Positions 8,953 to 18,098 of a stretch of 64,000 nt of DNA are shown here, in pieces; the stretch's first letter is position 1, and every line of letters begins with the position of its first letter. The position numbers and the translations under genes are program-made. The stretch lies in contig DDTK01000011.1 in the NCBI GenBank assembly GCA_002344065.1, positions 372,001 to 436,000 on the forward strand. Reading direction: 5' to 3'. The stretch is from Flammeovirgaceae bacterium UBA2366 (GTDB taxonomy: Bacteria > Bacteroidota > Bacteroidia > Cytophagales > Cyclobacteriaceae). The notes below the pieces were generated by a model, which saw only the letters and a list, made by a program, of their open reading frames with translations, did not search any database and had not been told where the DNA came from.

Positions 8953-10089
8953 GTGAATTACCCACGTATTGCCGTTAAGATCATTTTCTTCCTCAATGGA
9001 TTTATTCATGCCAACCTGTATTCACGCTTACCCCGTGTGCAGGAACAATTCGTCATTGATAACGGCACCTTAGGATTTGTCCTGCTTGCTTCATCGATTG
9101 GGGCTATTGGTGCCATGCCGTTTACCGGCTGGTTTATCATACGGTTTGGCAGCCGAAGAATCACCTTGTTCTCTGTTTTCTTCTACTGTCTGCTTGTGCC
9201 GTTTGTTCCCTGGACTTTTAACCTTGCCGGCCTGATAATACTGTTCTTTCTGATGGGCATTTCGGCCGGGATGCTAGATGTATCTATGAATGCACAAGCG
9301 GTAATGGTAGAAAGGCAACTTGGCAAACCCATCATGACTTCCTTTCACGCCTTATTTAGCATTGGTATGATGCTGGGTGCAGGCATGGGCTCGTTGTTTT
9401 CCTCACTGAATACACCGCTATTCACTCATCTCGGTACAATCACTCTTGTCAGTGTGATCATATCCTTTTTCATGCGGTATTATCTTATCCATGATAAGCC
9501 CACTACAAAGCAGGAAGGCCCGGCATTTCGTCTTCCTAATGTCGCAATGATCAGCATTGGCATTATTGCTTTTTGCAGCATGCTGGGCGAAGGTGCCATG
9601 GCAGACTGGAGCACCATTTACCTTGAAAAAGTTTCTCATGCCGATACGGCACTGGCACCCCTTGGCCTGGCGGCTTTTGCTTTGGCCATGACGATCGGTC
9701 GCCTGGCCGGTGATAACGCACGGTTCCGTCTAGGTGATCAACGCCTTATTCTCATCTGCGGACTTATCGCTACGGCAGGCCTCAGCATCGCTATCTTTCT
9801 AAACGAACCCCTCTTTGTCATTACCGGTTTCTTTCTGGTGGGTATTGGTCTTTCCGTAGTTGTACCTATTGCCTACAGCCTTGCCGGTAACGCACCTGAT
9901 CTTCCACCTGGCGTTGGATTGGCCATGGTTACCACCGTTGGTTATTCAGGTTTTCTGGTGGGGCCGCCTATTATCGGATTCATTGCCGACTGGCAAACAT
10001 TGCGCATTGCCTTCATCTTCGTTTTACTACTTTTTTTAGCCATGATTATTTTAAGTGGCCGTGTTAGACAGAAATCAACTAACCCCTGA
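8953..10089 (+). CDS. MFS transporter
   Basis: 378 residues with about 12 membrane segments, similar to the YbjJ/FucP-like branch of the major facilitator superfamily. The early segments read IIFFLNGFIHANLYSRLPRVQEQF and GWFIIRFGSRRITLF, the latter being the loop 2-3 signature. The second half repeats it with AMTIGRLAGDNARFRLGDQRLI. Substrate is not predictable. The start is GTG, which aligns with the expected first residues (MNYPRIAVKI); no in-frame ATG precedes it. It appears to be a single-gene unit after the palindromic repeat. Confidence 0.88.
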   Translation: MNYPRIAVKIIFFLNGFIHANLYSRLPRVQEQFVIDNGTLGFVLLASSIGAIGAMPFTGWFIIRFGSRRITLFSVFFYCLLVPFVPWTFNLAGLIILFFLMGISAGMLDVSMNAQAVMVERQLGKPIMTSFHALFSIGMMLGAGMGSLFSSLNTPLFTHLGTITLVSVIISFFMRYYLIHDKPTTKQEGPAFRLPNVAMISIGIIAFCSMLGEGAMADWSTIYLEKVSHADTALAPLGLAAFALAMTIGRLAGDNARFRLGDQRLILICGLIATAGLSIAIFLNEPLFVITGFFLVGIGLSVVVPIAYSLAGNAPDLPPGVGLAMVTTVGYSGFLVGPPIIGFIADWQTLRIAFIFVLLLFLAMIILSGRVRQKSTNP

Positions 10090-10263
10090 CTTAAATTGAC
10101 CCGACTTATTGACATCATATCTTTTTATGACTGTAAATTTAATGTTGCCAGGGAAGACAATACCTTACTTTGACTATATGTAAAACTCGGATTTTCCGTT
10201 GGATAGTAAAGCGAAACCTACACGTTTGAATTTAGGCTTGTTCATCAAACATAATTTATTAGT

Positions 10264-10836
10264 ATGAAAATGTTCTTAAGTATCCTGACACTGTTAGTGG
10301 CTTTGAAATCACTTTCACAAACCATAGAGGATAAAAAGGGTTACATCGGTATTACGCTTGGCCCCGCATTTCCGTTGGCCGATATTAAAGACAAGGGCGA
10401 TGGAGGCACAGGGTTAAATATAAACCTGGTAAACTTTGGGTATCCGGTATGGAAAAATGTCGGGTTTTGTGCCTCATTGTTCAGCGGTGCTCATTTAAGC
10501 AAAACGTTGCGCGAAGATGCTCTTTCCGTTTATGGTGCACTTTTGGCTGGCCCCATGCTATCTTCCAACCTTTCAGAGAAATCCATTCTCCATATGCGGG
10601 CCATGGTAGGTAGTGTGTATTCAATGTTTGAATATGCCCATAATTCGGGTCGTTCTGCCAGTGAAAGCTGGACTTACGGTTACTCGGTTGGGCTTATGTA
10701 CCGGTACAACTATTCTAAAACCTGGTGCCTGCTGTTCAATGCCGATTACTTTTCGGCCAAATCATCGGCCTACGATCATTTAGGAGAAATCGCAGCCATT
10801 AATGTTAATGCAGGTATTGGTCTCAGATTGAAATAA
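10264..10836 (+). CDS. Secreted outer-membrane beta-barrel-like protein
   Basis: 190 residues. A signal peptide (MKMFLSILTLLVALKSLSQ) ends near residue 19. The rest alternates short amphipathic strands rich in Gly and Tyr (GYIGITLGPAFPLADI, YGYSVGLMYRYNYSKTW) and ends AAINVNAGIGLRLK, a plausible last barrel strand. It resembles the small eight-stranded PorT/OmpW-like barrels of Bacteroidota. Function unknown. It is separated from the MFS gene by 174 bases in which I see no other gene. Confidence 0.65.
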   Translation: MKMFLSILTLLVALKSLSQTIEDKKGYIGITLGPAFPLADIKDKGDGGTGLNINLVNFGYPVWKNVGFCASLFSGAHLSKTLREDALSVYGALLAGPMLSSNLSEKSILHMRAMVGSVYSMFEYAHNSGRSASESWTYGYSVGLMYRYNYSKTWCLLFNADYFSAKSSAYDHLGEIAAINVNAGIGLRLK

Positions 10837-10911
10837 CGTTAAAAATTATTCCTGCGCCATTATGAAAATTCTCGTCAGCATTTCCATTATTTTTATGCGC
10901 GGATAGTTCTC

Positions 10912-11223
10912 ATGATCAGAAAACTCAACACCTTTTTACTCACGCTCTGCCTCCTGGCATGGTCTGTCATTACTCCTGTACAGGCCGCTCAGTGTAAGCA
11001 GAGTTTCAAAGCAACATCCGGTAAGGTGGTGTTCCAGAACCTTACCACTCCCTCCACTTCATCAGATACTGCGGTGAAGAAATTCACCGACTCTGCACTA
11101 AGAGCTTCAACAAATTTCCGCTTATCACGATTACTGATTTCTTCAGTTCAGTCCGTCTTTTCGCTGAACAGATTTATCTATCGTCATCCTATTTTTAATA
11201 CCCTCTCGGCTCAGGCCCCCTGA
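10912..11223 (+). CDS. Small secreted protein of unknown function
   Basis: 103 residues with a clear signal peptide (MIRKLNTFLLTLCLLAWSVITPVQA, cleavage after VQA). The mature part is about 78 residues, Ser/Thr-rich, with one cysteine near the start and no recognisable domain. Coding status rests on the signal peptide and typical local codon use. It lies 75 bases after the barrel gene and might be co-transcribed with it. I do not recognise a family. Confidence 0.5.
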   Translation: MIRKLNTFLLTLCLLAWSVITPVQAAQCKQSFKATSGKVVFQNLTTPSTSSDTAVKKFTDSALRASTNFRLSRLLISSVQSVFSLNRFIYRHPIFNTLSAQAP

Positions 11224-11305
11224 TCTTTTCAGAAGTATACTGCTCCCCAACTCAACGGGTAGAGCCATTCACTTTTGTTTCACCTTCTGAAATCATCATT
11301 TACGT

Positions 11306-11401
11306 ATGAAAAATGTAATCGAATTCTTTGCACGCTATTGGTTCCCGCTCATCATGCTAGCTTCCTTTATCGGACTCATGATCGCGGTAGCTAATTTTTA
11401 A
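11306..11401 (+). CDS. 31-residue single-span membrane micro-protein upstream of NSS symporter
   Basis: Short ATG-to-TAA reading frame of 31 codons. It starts MKNVIEFFARYWFPLIMLAS and ends with a short polar tail after a Gly-Leu-Met-Ile-Ala-Val-Ala stretch. One continuous hydrophobic helix spans residues 11-29. It stops 38 bases before the sodium symporter start. In Corynebacterium the NSS-type methionine/alanine importer MetP needs the small subunit MetS encoded beside it, and other NSS genes have similar tiny neighbours. A MetS-like accessory role is inferred from size, topology and position, not from clear sequence identity. Confidence 0.5.
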   Translation: MKNVIEFFARYWFPLIMLASFIGLMIAVANF

Positions 11402-11439
11402 TAGTAGTTATTCAATATTCTTGACACCAAGTTGTAAAT

Positions 11440-13029
11440 ATGTCTATACCATCTACTGAAAACCGGGGCCAGTGGGGCTCTCGTTTTGGTTTTATAATGT
11501 CGGCCGCAGGTTCGGCCATTGGCCTCGGTAACATCTGGCGCTTTCCATACCTTACTGGCGAACATGGCGGTGGTGCCTTTGTATTCGTTTACCTGAGCAT
11601 TGTTCTGCTAATAGGCGTACCCTTGTTGTTCACGGAAATCGGACTGGGGCGGCTCACCCGAAAAAGCACCATCGGTGCCTTTCGCGATACAGGCGCGGGC
11701 CCGGTATGGCTGGGCTTCGGTGCCATACTCGCCCTGCTGGTCAGTTTTTTTGTGCTTTCTTACTACAGCGTAATTGCCGGGTGGACCATCGGTTACGTGT
11801 TTAAATCACTAAGCGGTTCAACCTCTTCCTTTGCTTCTTTCGCAGCCAATCCGCTCTACACTATACCGCTGTTGGGCGTGGTGATTGCCATTACCATCTC
11901 CATTGTGTTGGGGGGAATTTCCGGAGGAATTGAAAAAGCTACTAAGGTGCTCATGCCGGCCTTGCTCATTCTCATTCTTGTTGTCGCGCTACGCAGCGTA
12001 ACGCTCGATGGCGCATGGCAGGGTGTTGTATTCTATCTTACCCCCGACTTCTCCAAAATCACGGCCAACACTATTCTTGCAGCTTTAGGCCAGGCGTTCT
12101 TCTCACTGAGTATCGGCTGGGGCATTATGGTAACATACGGTTCTTACCTCTCCAAACAAACCAACATTGTTAGCAGTGCTGTATGGGTTGGACTTATGGA
12201 CACCACCGTGGCATTGCTTGCCGGATTAATGATTTTCCCAGCCGTGTTCGCGTTTGGAAAATCTCCCGAAGCCGGACCCACACTTGTATTCCAGGTTTTG
12301 CCTGAAGTGTTCCGCGCCATTCCCGGTGGCGCTATTGTGGGTGCAGTGTTTTTCCTTATCCTCATGGTAGCTGCCATTACCTCCACCATCTCCATGCTTG
12401 AAGTGCCGGCCTCCTACTTCATCGATGAGAAGAAATGGAAACGCAAAAAAGCTTCTATACTCATCGGTATCCTGGCCTTCCTCGTAGGCGTTCCTGCAGC
12501 CCTATCATCCGGAGGTTCGGAGTACTTCTCAAACATGACCCTGCGGGGATTGGATGTAAATGCAGTATCGACAACCGTTAAACCGATAAACGGTAACTAC
12601 CATGTTGTACTGACAGGAACTGTAAAGCAAGAGAATGTCAATCGATGGGAAACTGAACTGAAGGAAGAGACTAACACCGAATTCACGGGTACAGAACCCA
12701 GCGATGAGCATGTGGCTTTTGTCTTTCGTTCGGAAACCTCTGCTAATGCTTTTGCTGATAAAATCGGCAACCTGAACCGCGGTTTCCTATCTATCCTCGA
12801 TTATTACTTCGGTACATTCTTCATTATAGTAGTGGCATTTACGACCTGCATATATGCAGGTTGGAAAATGAATATAAAGGATTTGGTAACCGAACTCGGG
12901 GAAGGTTCAGCCACCTTCAGGAAAACTATTTGGGCTCAACAAGCTTACATATTTTTCATCCGCTTCGTGTGTCCGCTACTTATCCTCGCTGTGTTGCTGA
13001 ATATGATGGGCGTATTCAACTTCGGCTAA
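11440..13029 (+). CDS. Sodium:neurotransmitter symporter (NSS/SNF) family transporter
   Basis: 529 residues. The first segment carries the Na+/substrate signature GSAIGLGNIWRFPYL (unwound TM1), followed by GGGAFVFVYLSIVLLIGVPLLFTEIGLGR for TM2. TM6 contains AFFSLSIGWGIMVTYGSY and TM8 the ITSTISMLEVP sodium ligands. Bacterial members import amino acids or related amines. Unusually, about 85 residues (roughly 362-445) are inserted between GVPAALSSGG and GFLSILDYYFG. The insert is polar and shows an alpha/beta pattern rather than a membrane span. A 31-codon membrane ORF lies just upstream, and a terminator at 13052 follows. Confidence 0.93.
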   Translation: MSIPSTENRGQWGSRFGFIMSAAGSAIGLGNIWRFPYLTGEHGGGAFVFVYLSIVLLIGVPLLFTEIGLGRLTRKSTIGAFRDTGAGPVWLGFGAILALLVSFFVLSYYSVIAGWTIGYVFKSLSGSTSSFASFAANPLYTIPLLGVVIAITISIVLGGISGGIEKATKVLMPALLILILVVALRSVTLDGAWQGVVFYLTPDFSKITANTILAALGQAFFSLSIGWGIMVTYGSYLSKQTNIVSSAVWVGLMDTTVALLAGLMIFPAVFAFGKSPEAGPTLVFQVLPEVFRAIPGGAIVGAVFFLILMVAAITSTISMLEVPASYFIDEKKWKRKKASILIGILAFLVGVPAALSSGGSEYFSNMTLRGLDVNAVSTTVKPINGNYHVVLTGTVKQENVNRWETELKEETNTEFTGTEPSDEHVAFVFRSETSANAFADKIGNLNRGFLSILDYYFGTFFIIVVAFTTCIYAGWKMNIKDLVTELGEGSATFRKTIWAQQAYIFFIRFVCPLLILAVLLNMMGVFNFG

Positions 13030-13051
13030 AAAGAAACTACCTGTAAACCGC

Positions 13052-13090
13052 AGACAGCGTCTTCCCGAAAGGGGGCGCTGTTCTGTTTTT
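13052..13090 (+). terminator. Rho-independent terminator after the NSS gene
   Basis: ACAGCG (13054-13059) pairs with CGCTGT (13076-13081), extended inward by CCC/GGG around a GAAA loop. It is followed directly by a T-rich run (TTCTGTTTTTT). It sits 25 bases after the symporter stop codon and also separates it from the convergent antiporter gene. Confidence 0.85.
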
Positions 13091-13138
13091 TATTGAGGCT
13101 ATTCAGTCGCTCAAGATTGATTTTCTTAAGAAACAATT

Positions 13139-14098
13139 TTAATCAACACTAATCAGGTATGCGGTATAGGTGATGTAAGCGCCCAATAGCATAACAGCCT
13201 CCCACCGGTCTAGTTTTGCACGGTTTAATGTAAACATGAAAATCATTAACACGATGGTTGAACCCAGCAGCACATAGATATCAAAGTTTAATTCAGTGTT
13301 AAAGGGTATTGGTGAAATCAATCCGGTTGTACCCAAAATGAAAAATATATTGAAGATGTTGGATCCGATTACGTTTCCTATGGCAATGTCGGTGTTGCGT
13401 TTAAAAGCAGCTACTGCCGATGTGGCCAATTCAGGTAAGGAAGTTCCGGCAGCCAGAATAGTAAGGCCTACTAACTTCTCACTCAATCCAAAGTAGTGTG
13501 CAATATCAATTGCGCTATCTACAACAAGCTTGCCCCCACCGATCAACATCCCTAGCCCAAGTATAACCATGCCTATTGCTGTCAGCATTCCATACATCTT
13601 TGCGTTGGTTCCGGTGTCCTCATCTGTTGAGTTTTTCATGGTTTTGTAAACGTAGCCCATGAAGGCTACAAAGAACAGCAGCAACACAACACTATCAATA
13701 CGACCAAGCGAATTAATATTTTCATTCCCGATGAGTTTGTCATTCACCAGAAAAAATAATATACCTGCGGCCAACAAGGATATTGGTATCTCAAACTTCA
13801 CGGTGCTCTTTTGTACCACCAGTGGATAAATGGTACCCGCAAGCCCAAGGATAAAAAGAAGATTGAAATTATTGCTGCCAATCACATTACCGAAGGATGC
13901 ATCATTTTGTCCATTTATGGCAGCCAAAAGGCTCACAATCAACTCCGGCATAGAAGTGCCAAAGGCCACCACGGTTAACCCGATGGCCAGGTTTGATATT
14001 CCATACTTCTTTGCAATTGATGATGCCCCGGCCACCAGGAAGTCGGCTCCTTTTATCAGGATTATGAATCCGGCCAACAGCAAAAGTAAGTTCATCAT
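13139..14098 (-). CDS. YrbG-like calcium/sodium antiporter (CaCA family)
   Basis: 319 residues, about ten membrane helices arranged as two homologous halves. Each half has the alpha-repeat motif: VAFGTSMPELIVSLLAAINGQNDASFGNVIGSNNFN in the first and LAAGTSLPELATSAVAAF then AIGNVIGSNIFNIFFILG in the second. The acidic residues of both PEL motifs needed for cation binding are present. It exchanges Ca2+ for Na+ across the inner membrane. It lies 30 bases after the nhaD-like gene, so both Na+-linked antiporters are probably in one transcript. Confidence 0.93.
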   Translation of the reverse strand: MMNLLLLLAGFIILIKGADFLVAGASSIAKKYGISNLAIGLTVVAFGTSMPELIVSLLAAINGQNDASFGNVIGSNNFNLLFILGLAGTIYPLVVQKSTVKFEIPISLLAAGILFFLVNDKLIGNENINSLGRIDSVVLLLFFVAFMGYVYKTMKNSTDEDTGTNAKMYGMLTAIGMVILGLGMLIGGGKLVVDSAIDIAHYFGLSEKLVGLTILAAGTSLPELATSAVAAFKRNTDIAIGNVIGSNIFNIFFILGTTGLISPIPFNTELNFDIYVLLGSTIVLMIFMFTLNRAKLDRWEAVMLLGAYITYTAYLISVD

Positions 14099-14128
14099 CG
14101 TTCTATAGGATTAAAATGTTAAAATGAA

Positions 14129-15505
14129 TCATAGATAGCTTTCCATTAAGATATAGGCCGCAGCACCGGTAACGTATCCTATTAGGGCCAGTAAGCTTAT
14201 CCTTTTAATATACCAGATGAAATCTACCTTTTCCATTCCCATTACAGCCACGCCAGCAGCTGAGCCTATAATCAAAAGACTTCCGCCTGTTCCGGCACAA
14301 TAAGCAAGATACTCCCAAACCATATGGTCCGGGGGATAGACAGAAAGATCGTACATGCCCATGGTTGCCGCTACCAGTGGCACATTATCAACAATAGCCG
14401 ATAATAGACCGATTAATGTAACAATGATACGCTGATCACCAAATGTTTGCTCAAGTGTTTGAGCAAAGTGTTGCAGTACCTGCATAGTTTCCAATGCACC
14501 AACAGCAAGCAGAATTCCAAGAAAGAATAATACACTGGGAACATCTATTCGCTGAAGGGCACCGGCCACGGTATAGTGCTTGCGATTGGTCTCATCTTTT
14601 TCAGGGTTAAGTAACTCCGACACGATCCAGAGTATGCCTAATCCAAGCAAGATGCCCGTATAGGGAGGCATGTGCGTAAAGGTTTTGAAAACAGGAACTG
14701 AAATCAAAGCACCCACTCCTGCAAAGAGCATTACTTTTCCGTGTGATGTTGTTGATCCATCTACTACATGTTTGTTTTCTGTCAATACATGGAATGAACC
14801 TTTCATGGTTAAACCCAGAAATAGTAAGGGCGCCATCAAGCAGATTACACTCGGTACAAAGAGCATTTTCATAATATTCAAAGCAGTAATCTGGCCGCCA
14901 ATCCACAACATGGTGGTGGTTACATCCCCGATGGGAGTCCAGGCACCACCTGCATTGGCTGCAATGACCACCATACTGGCAAAAAAAAGTTTGGTCTCCT
15001 TGTCAGGGATCAATTTCCGCAACAGCGATACCATCACAATTGTGGTGGTGAGGTTGTCAAGAATAGAAGAAAGAAAGAACGCTATCCAGCACACTAACCA
15101 AAGCAAGGTTTTAGGATTTCTTGTTTTGATCCGGTCGGTAATCAACCGGAACCCATGATGTGCATCCACCAATTCAACAATGGTCATGGCGCCCAACAGG
15201 AAAAACAGTATTTGGGAAATTTCAGCGAGATGCTCTGAAAGGGAGTAGGTTACAAACTCTCGGTGAAGTTCTTGGGGTGATGCCTCATTTGAAGGGCCGT
15301 GTTCTACACCCGAAATTGTAAGAAACTTTTGATATGCCTGGCTTTGCAGTAGACCCTCTTCCGGTGAGCTGATCATAAACAATGTCCAGCAAAGAACACC
15401 GGTTACAATGGCAATGGCAGTTTTGTTGATTTTTATGGAATGTTCAAATGCAATACCCAGATAGCCTAGAACAAAGACTACAATAATAAGGGTAAGCATA
15501 GGCAA
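14129..15505 (-). CDS. nhaD: NhaD-type Na+/H+ antiporter
   Basis: 458 residues with about 12-13 hydrophobic segments, in the IT superfamily. Recognisable stretches are ILDNLTTTIVMVSLLRKLIP, VVIAANAGGAWTPIGDVTTTMLWIGGQI, and the paired late motifs LLSAIVDNVPLVAATMGMY and CAGTGGSLLIIGSAAGVAVMGME. NhaD expels Na+ (and Li+) at alkaline pH. A soluble loop (about residues 55-90) follows the first two helices. It heads the nhaD/Ca-Na antiporter pair and is divergent from the phosphate transporter across 273 bases that contain no further gene. Confidence 0.93.
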   Translation of the reverse strand: MPMLTLIIVVFVLGYLGIAFEHSIKINKTAIAIVTGVLCWTLFMISSPEEGLLQSQAYQKFLTISGVEHGPSNEASPQELHREFVTYSLSEHLAEISQILFFLLGAMTIVELVDAHHGFRLITDRIKTRNPKTLLWLVCWIAFFLSSILDNLTTTIVMVSLLRKLIPDKETKLFFASMVVIAANAGGAWTPIGDVTTTMLWIGGQITALNIMKMLFVPSVICLMAPLLFLGLTMKGSFHVLTENKHVVDGSTTSHGKVMLFAGVGALISVPVFKTFTHMPPYTGILLGLGILWIVSELLNPEKDETNRKHYTVAGALQRIDVPSVLFFLGILLAVGALETMQVLQHFAQTLEQTFGDQRIIVTLIGLLSAIVDNVPLVAATMGMYDLSVYPPDHMVWEYLAYCAGTGGSLLIIGSAAGVAVMGMEKVDFIWYIKRISLLALIGYVTGAAAYILMESYL

Positions 15506-15751
15506 AATTGAACTTCCACAAAGATCATGGAATTAATCAACAGGTTGGTCGATTTCATGCATTTTTATTTTTTCCCGTATTCGATAAGCAAATAATTTTC
15601 CTTGTGTAATCCTATGTTTTCAATTCGAATTTGCTCTACTTTTGTTTTTCCAAATAACACCTCCCTGCCAGTCTTCTTGATTTTAGATACTCTTATCTGC
15701 GCTGAAATGAATAAAGCTATCTGTTCAGTTCATCAGAATATGCCCTTTAAT

Positions 15752-15759
15752 TACTTTCG
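15752..15759 (+). promoter_or_regulatory. Possible -7 element for the phosphate transporter
   Basis: TACTTTCG, one mismatch from TAnnTTTG, lies 27 bases before the ATG at 15779, in the divergent gap 15506-15778. It is identical to the octamer before the Mur-like gene at 7257. A matching -33 element is not convincing. Confidence 0.25.
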
Positions 15760-15778
15760 CCCGATCCAATAATACGGT

Positions 15779-18034
15779 ATGGAATTCTATCAGATTCTAA
15801 TCATCCTACTATTCACTACCGCAATTGTTGATCTGATTGTAGGGGTAAGCAACGATGCCGTTAATTTTCTTAATTCCGCCATTGGATCCAAGGCGGCACC
15901 CATGCGCACCATTTTACTGGTAGCCAGTGCCGGTATTCTTATTGGATCAGCATTTTCCAGCGGCATGATGGAAGTCGCGAAAAACGGACTTTTTAACCCT
16001 TCCTTTTTCACCTTCGACCAGGTGATGTACCTTTTTCTGGCCGTTATGCTTACGGATATTATACTGTTAGATTTCTATAACAACATCGGGTTACCTACGT
16101 CAACAACTGTATCGTTAGTGTTTGAGATTTTAGGTGCAGCTTTTGCCATCGGGGTACTACATTCATTAATGCAGGGTTTAGCCTGGCAGGACATACCTCT
16201 TAGTAACATCCTGAATTTCTCAAGCGCGATAACCATTATCAGCGGCATTTTCCTTTCTATATTTCTTGCGTTTATTCTAGGCTCCTTTATTCAGCACATC
16301 GCACGATTGGCCTTTACCTTCTCGTTGAAAAAGTCAGTCAAAAAATATGGTGCCGTATTTTGTGGATTATCCATAACCACCATACTCTACTTCCTGCTGA
16401 TCAAAGGCGCCAAGGGAAGCGCATTAATTACAAATGTTCAGGTGGAATGGATCACAAGACATACCTTCTCCATTCTGCTCAGCAGTTTTGCATTTTTCAG
16501 TATGCTGATCCAGTTCATTATGTGGTACACACGCATCAACCCACTGAAAGTAGTAGTGCTGCTAGGAACCTTCGCGCTCGCGATGGCCTTTGCCGGCAAT
16601 GACCTGGTAAATTTTATTGGTGTTGCCGTTGCGGGTATGATGGCCTTCAATAACTGGTCGGCATCAGGCATTCCGGCTGATCAGTTTCATATGGTTGGCT
16701 TGGCAAAAGAAGTCGTGACACCCGCATGGATCTTATTGGCTGCTGGCATCGTAATGGTCATTACGCTTTGGACCAATGCCAAAAGTCGAAAAGTTACTGA
16801 AACGGAAATATCCCTCGGCCGTCAGGATGAAGGTGATGAGAAGTTTCGACCTAACGCGCTATCACGCATTTTGGTTGGAGCAGGCTTGCTTGCCGGCAGA
16901 GCATTTGATCTACTGTTACCACGGTCATGGTCAAAATCATTGGAAAAAAGATTTACAGCACAAGAAGTAACACCCATAAACGAAAAGGATCAACCCTCTT
17001 TTGATCTCGTGCGCGGATCTGTAAACCTGCTGGTATCCAGTGTACTCATTGCGTATGGCACCTCACAAAAGTTACCACTCTCCACAACATTTGTCACGTT
17101 TATGGTGGCTATGGGCAGCTCGTTTGCCGACAAGGCATGGGGCCGTGAAAGTGCCGTATACAGAGTTGCAGGAGTAATGAACGTTATTGCCGGATGGCTG
17201 ATTACTGCCTTTATTGCTTTCACAGCCAGCGGACTTATTGCCCTTATACTTTTCAAGACCGGTCCCACGGGGGTAATTGTAGTAACTGCATTGAGTGCTT
17301 TTGTTCTTATCCGAAGTCATGTCGTATTTGCACAAAAGGGTAAAAAAGAATTGACCAGTCAGAAGGTTTTTTCAAGCCAGCTTAAAGACCTGAAACAGGC
17401 CATTGACGAAAGTAATGATGTAACTGTTAGAAACCTTAAATTATTAATGAAGGTATACACGACCAGCGTTGATTCACTGGCGAGGGAAAAAAGAAAAGCA
17501 GCCGAAAAAACTATGCTTCGCATGCAGGAACTCAGGGCAGAGGCCAATGTAACCCAGCACAAAATTATTAAGTACGTCAGGAAAATGCCCAGGCATAATC
17601 TACCGGCCAGCCGGTTGTATATCCTCATGTTTGATCATATGCAGGATCTATATCAAAGCACGCTGCTGATCAGCGAAAGCTGTACGGAACACCTGAAGAA
17701 TTACCACACCACGCCATCAAAAAAATTCCTGCAGAAGCTTCAGGAAATTGAAAAGGGACTGACTGACTATACCGCGCTGGTATGTGAAGACATTGGTTCA
17801 TCAAGCTTTATTCACGCTGAAGCACTATCATCGTTGCAACAAAAATTGATCAACTCAATTAATCAAACCATCGATGAACAAATCATTGCCCTGCAAAAGG
17901 ATAGTATCGGAAACAGGATTGGACTTTTACAGGTTCGTATACTATTGGAGTCTAAAGACATCGCCACTACACTTGAGCAGCTATATACACTCTATCGCGA
18001 GTACAATAACAAGGACGAAAGCACACTCACCTAA
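15779..18034 (+). CDS. pit: PiT-family inorganic phosphate transporter with PhoU-like tail
   Basis: 751 residues. Both PiT repeats are present: VGVSNDAVNFLNSAIGSKAAP (about residue 23) and FAGNDLVNFIGVAVAGMMAF (about residue 280). Later signatures are VSSVLIAYGTSQKLPLSTTFVTFMVAMGSSFAD and a YRVAGV loop. After the last membrane span (about residue 510) come some 230 soluble residues of heptad-rich helices (LKDLKQAIDESNDVTVRNLKLLMK and onward), consistent with a fused PhoU-like regulatory domain. It takes up phosphate with H+ or Na+. It is about 250 residues longer than E. coli PitA; this longer form appears to be usual in Bacteroidota. Confidence 0.92.
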   Translation: MEFYQILIILLFTTAIVDLIVGVSNDAVNFLNSAIGSKAAPMRTILLVASAGILIGSAFSSGMMEVAKNGLFNPSFFTFDQVMYLFLAVMLTDIILLDFYNNIGLPTSTTVSLVFEILGAAFAIGVLHSLMQGLAWQDIPLSNILNFSSAITIISGIFLSIFLAFILGSFIQHIARLAFTFSLKKSVKKYGAVFCGLSITTILYFLLIKGAKGSALITNVQVEWITRHTFSILLSSFAFFSMLIQFIMWYTRINPLKVVVLLGTFALAMAFAGNDLVNFIGVAVAGMMAFNNWSASGIPADQFHMVGLAKEVVTPAWILLAAGIVMVITLWTNAKSRKVTETEISLGRQDEGDEKFRPNALSRILVGAGLLAGRAFDLLLPRSWSKSLEKRFTAQEVTPINEKDQPSFDLVRGSVNLLVSSVLIAYGTSQKLPLSTTFVTFMVAMGSSFADKAWGRESAVYRVAGVMNVIAGWLITAFIAFTASGLIALILFKTGPTGVIVVTALSAFVLIRSHVVFAQKGKKELTSQKVFSSQLKDLKQAIDESNDVTVRNLKLLMKVYTTSVDSLAREKRKAAEKTMLRMQELRAEANVTQHKIIKYVRKMPRHNLPASRLYILMFDHMQDLYQSTLLISESCTEHLKNYHTTPSKKFLQKLQEIEKGLTDYTALVCEDIGSSSFIHAEALSSLQQKLINSINQTIDEQIIALQKDSIGNRIGLLQVRILLESKDIATTLEQLYTLYREYNNKDESTLT

Positions 18035-18098
18035 ACGAAACAGATACCGATCGATCATCATCAGGCAGGCAGCAATGTTTCCATCCGATCATTGAACT

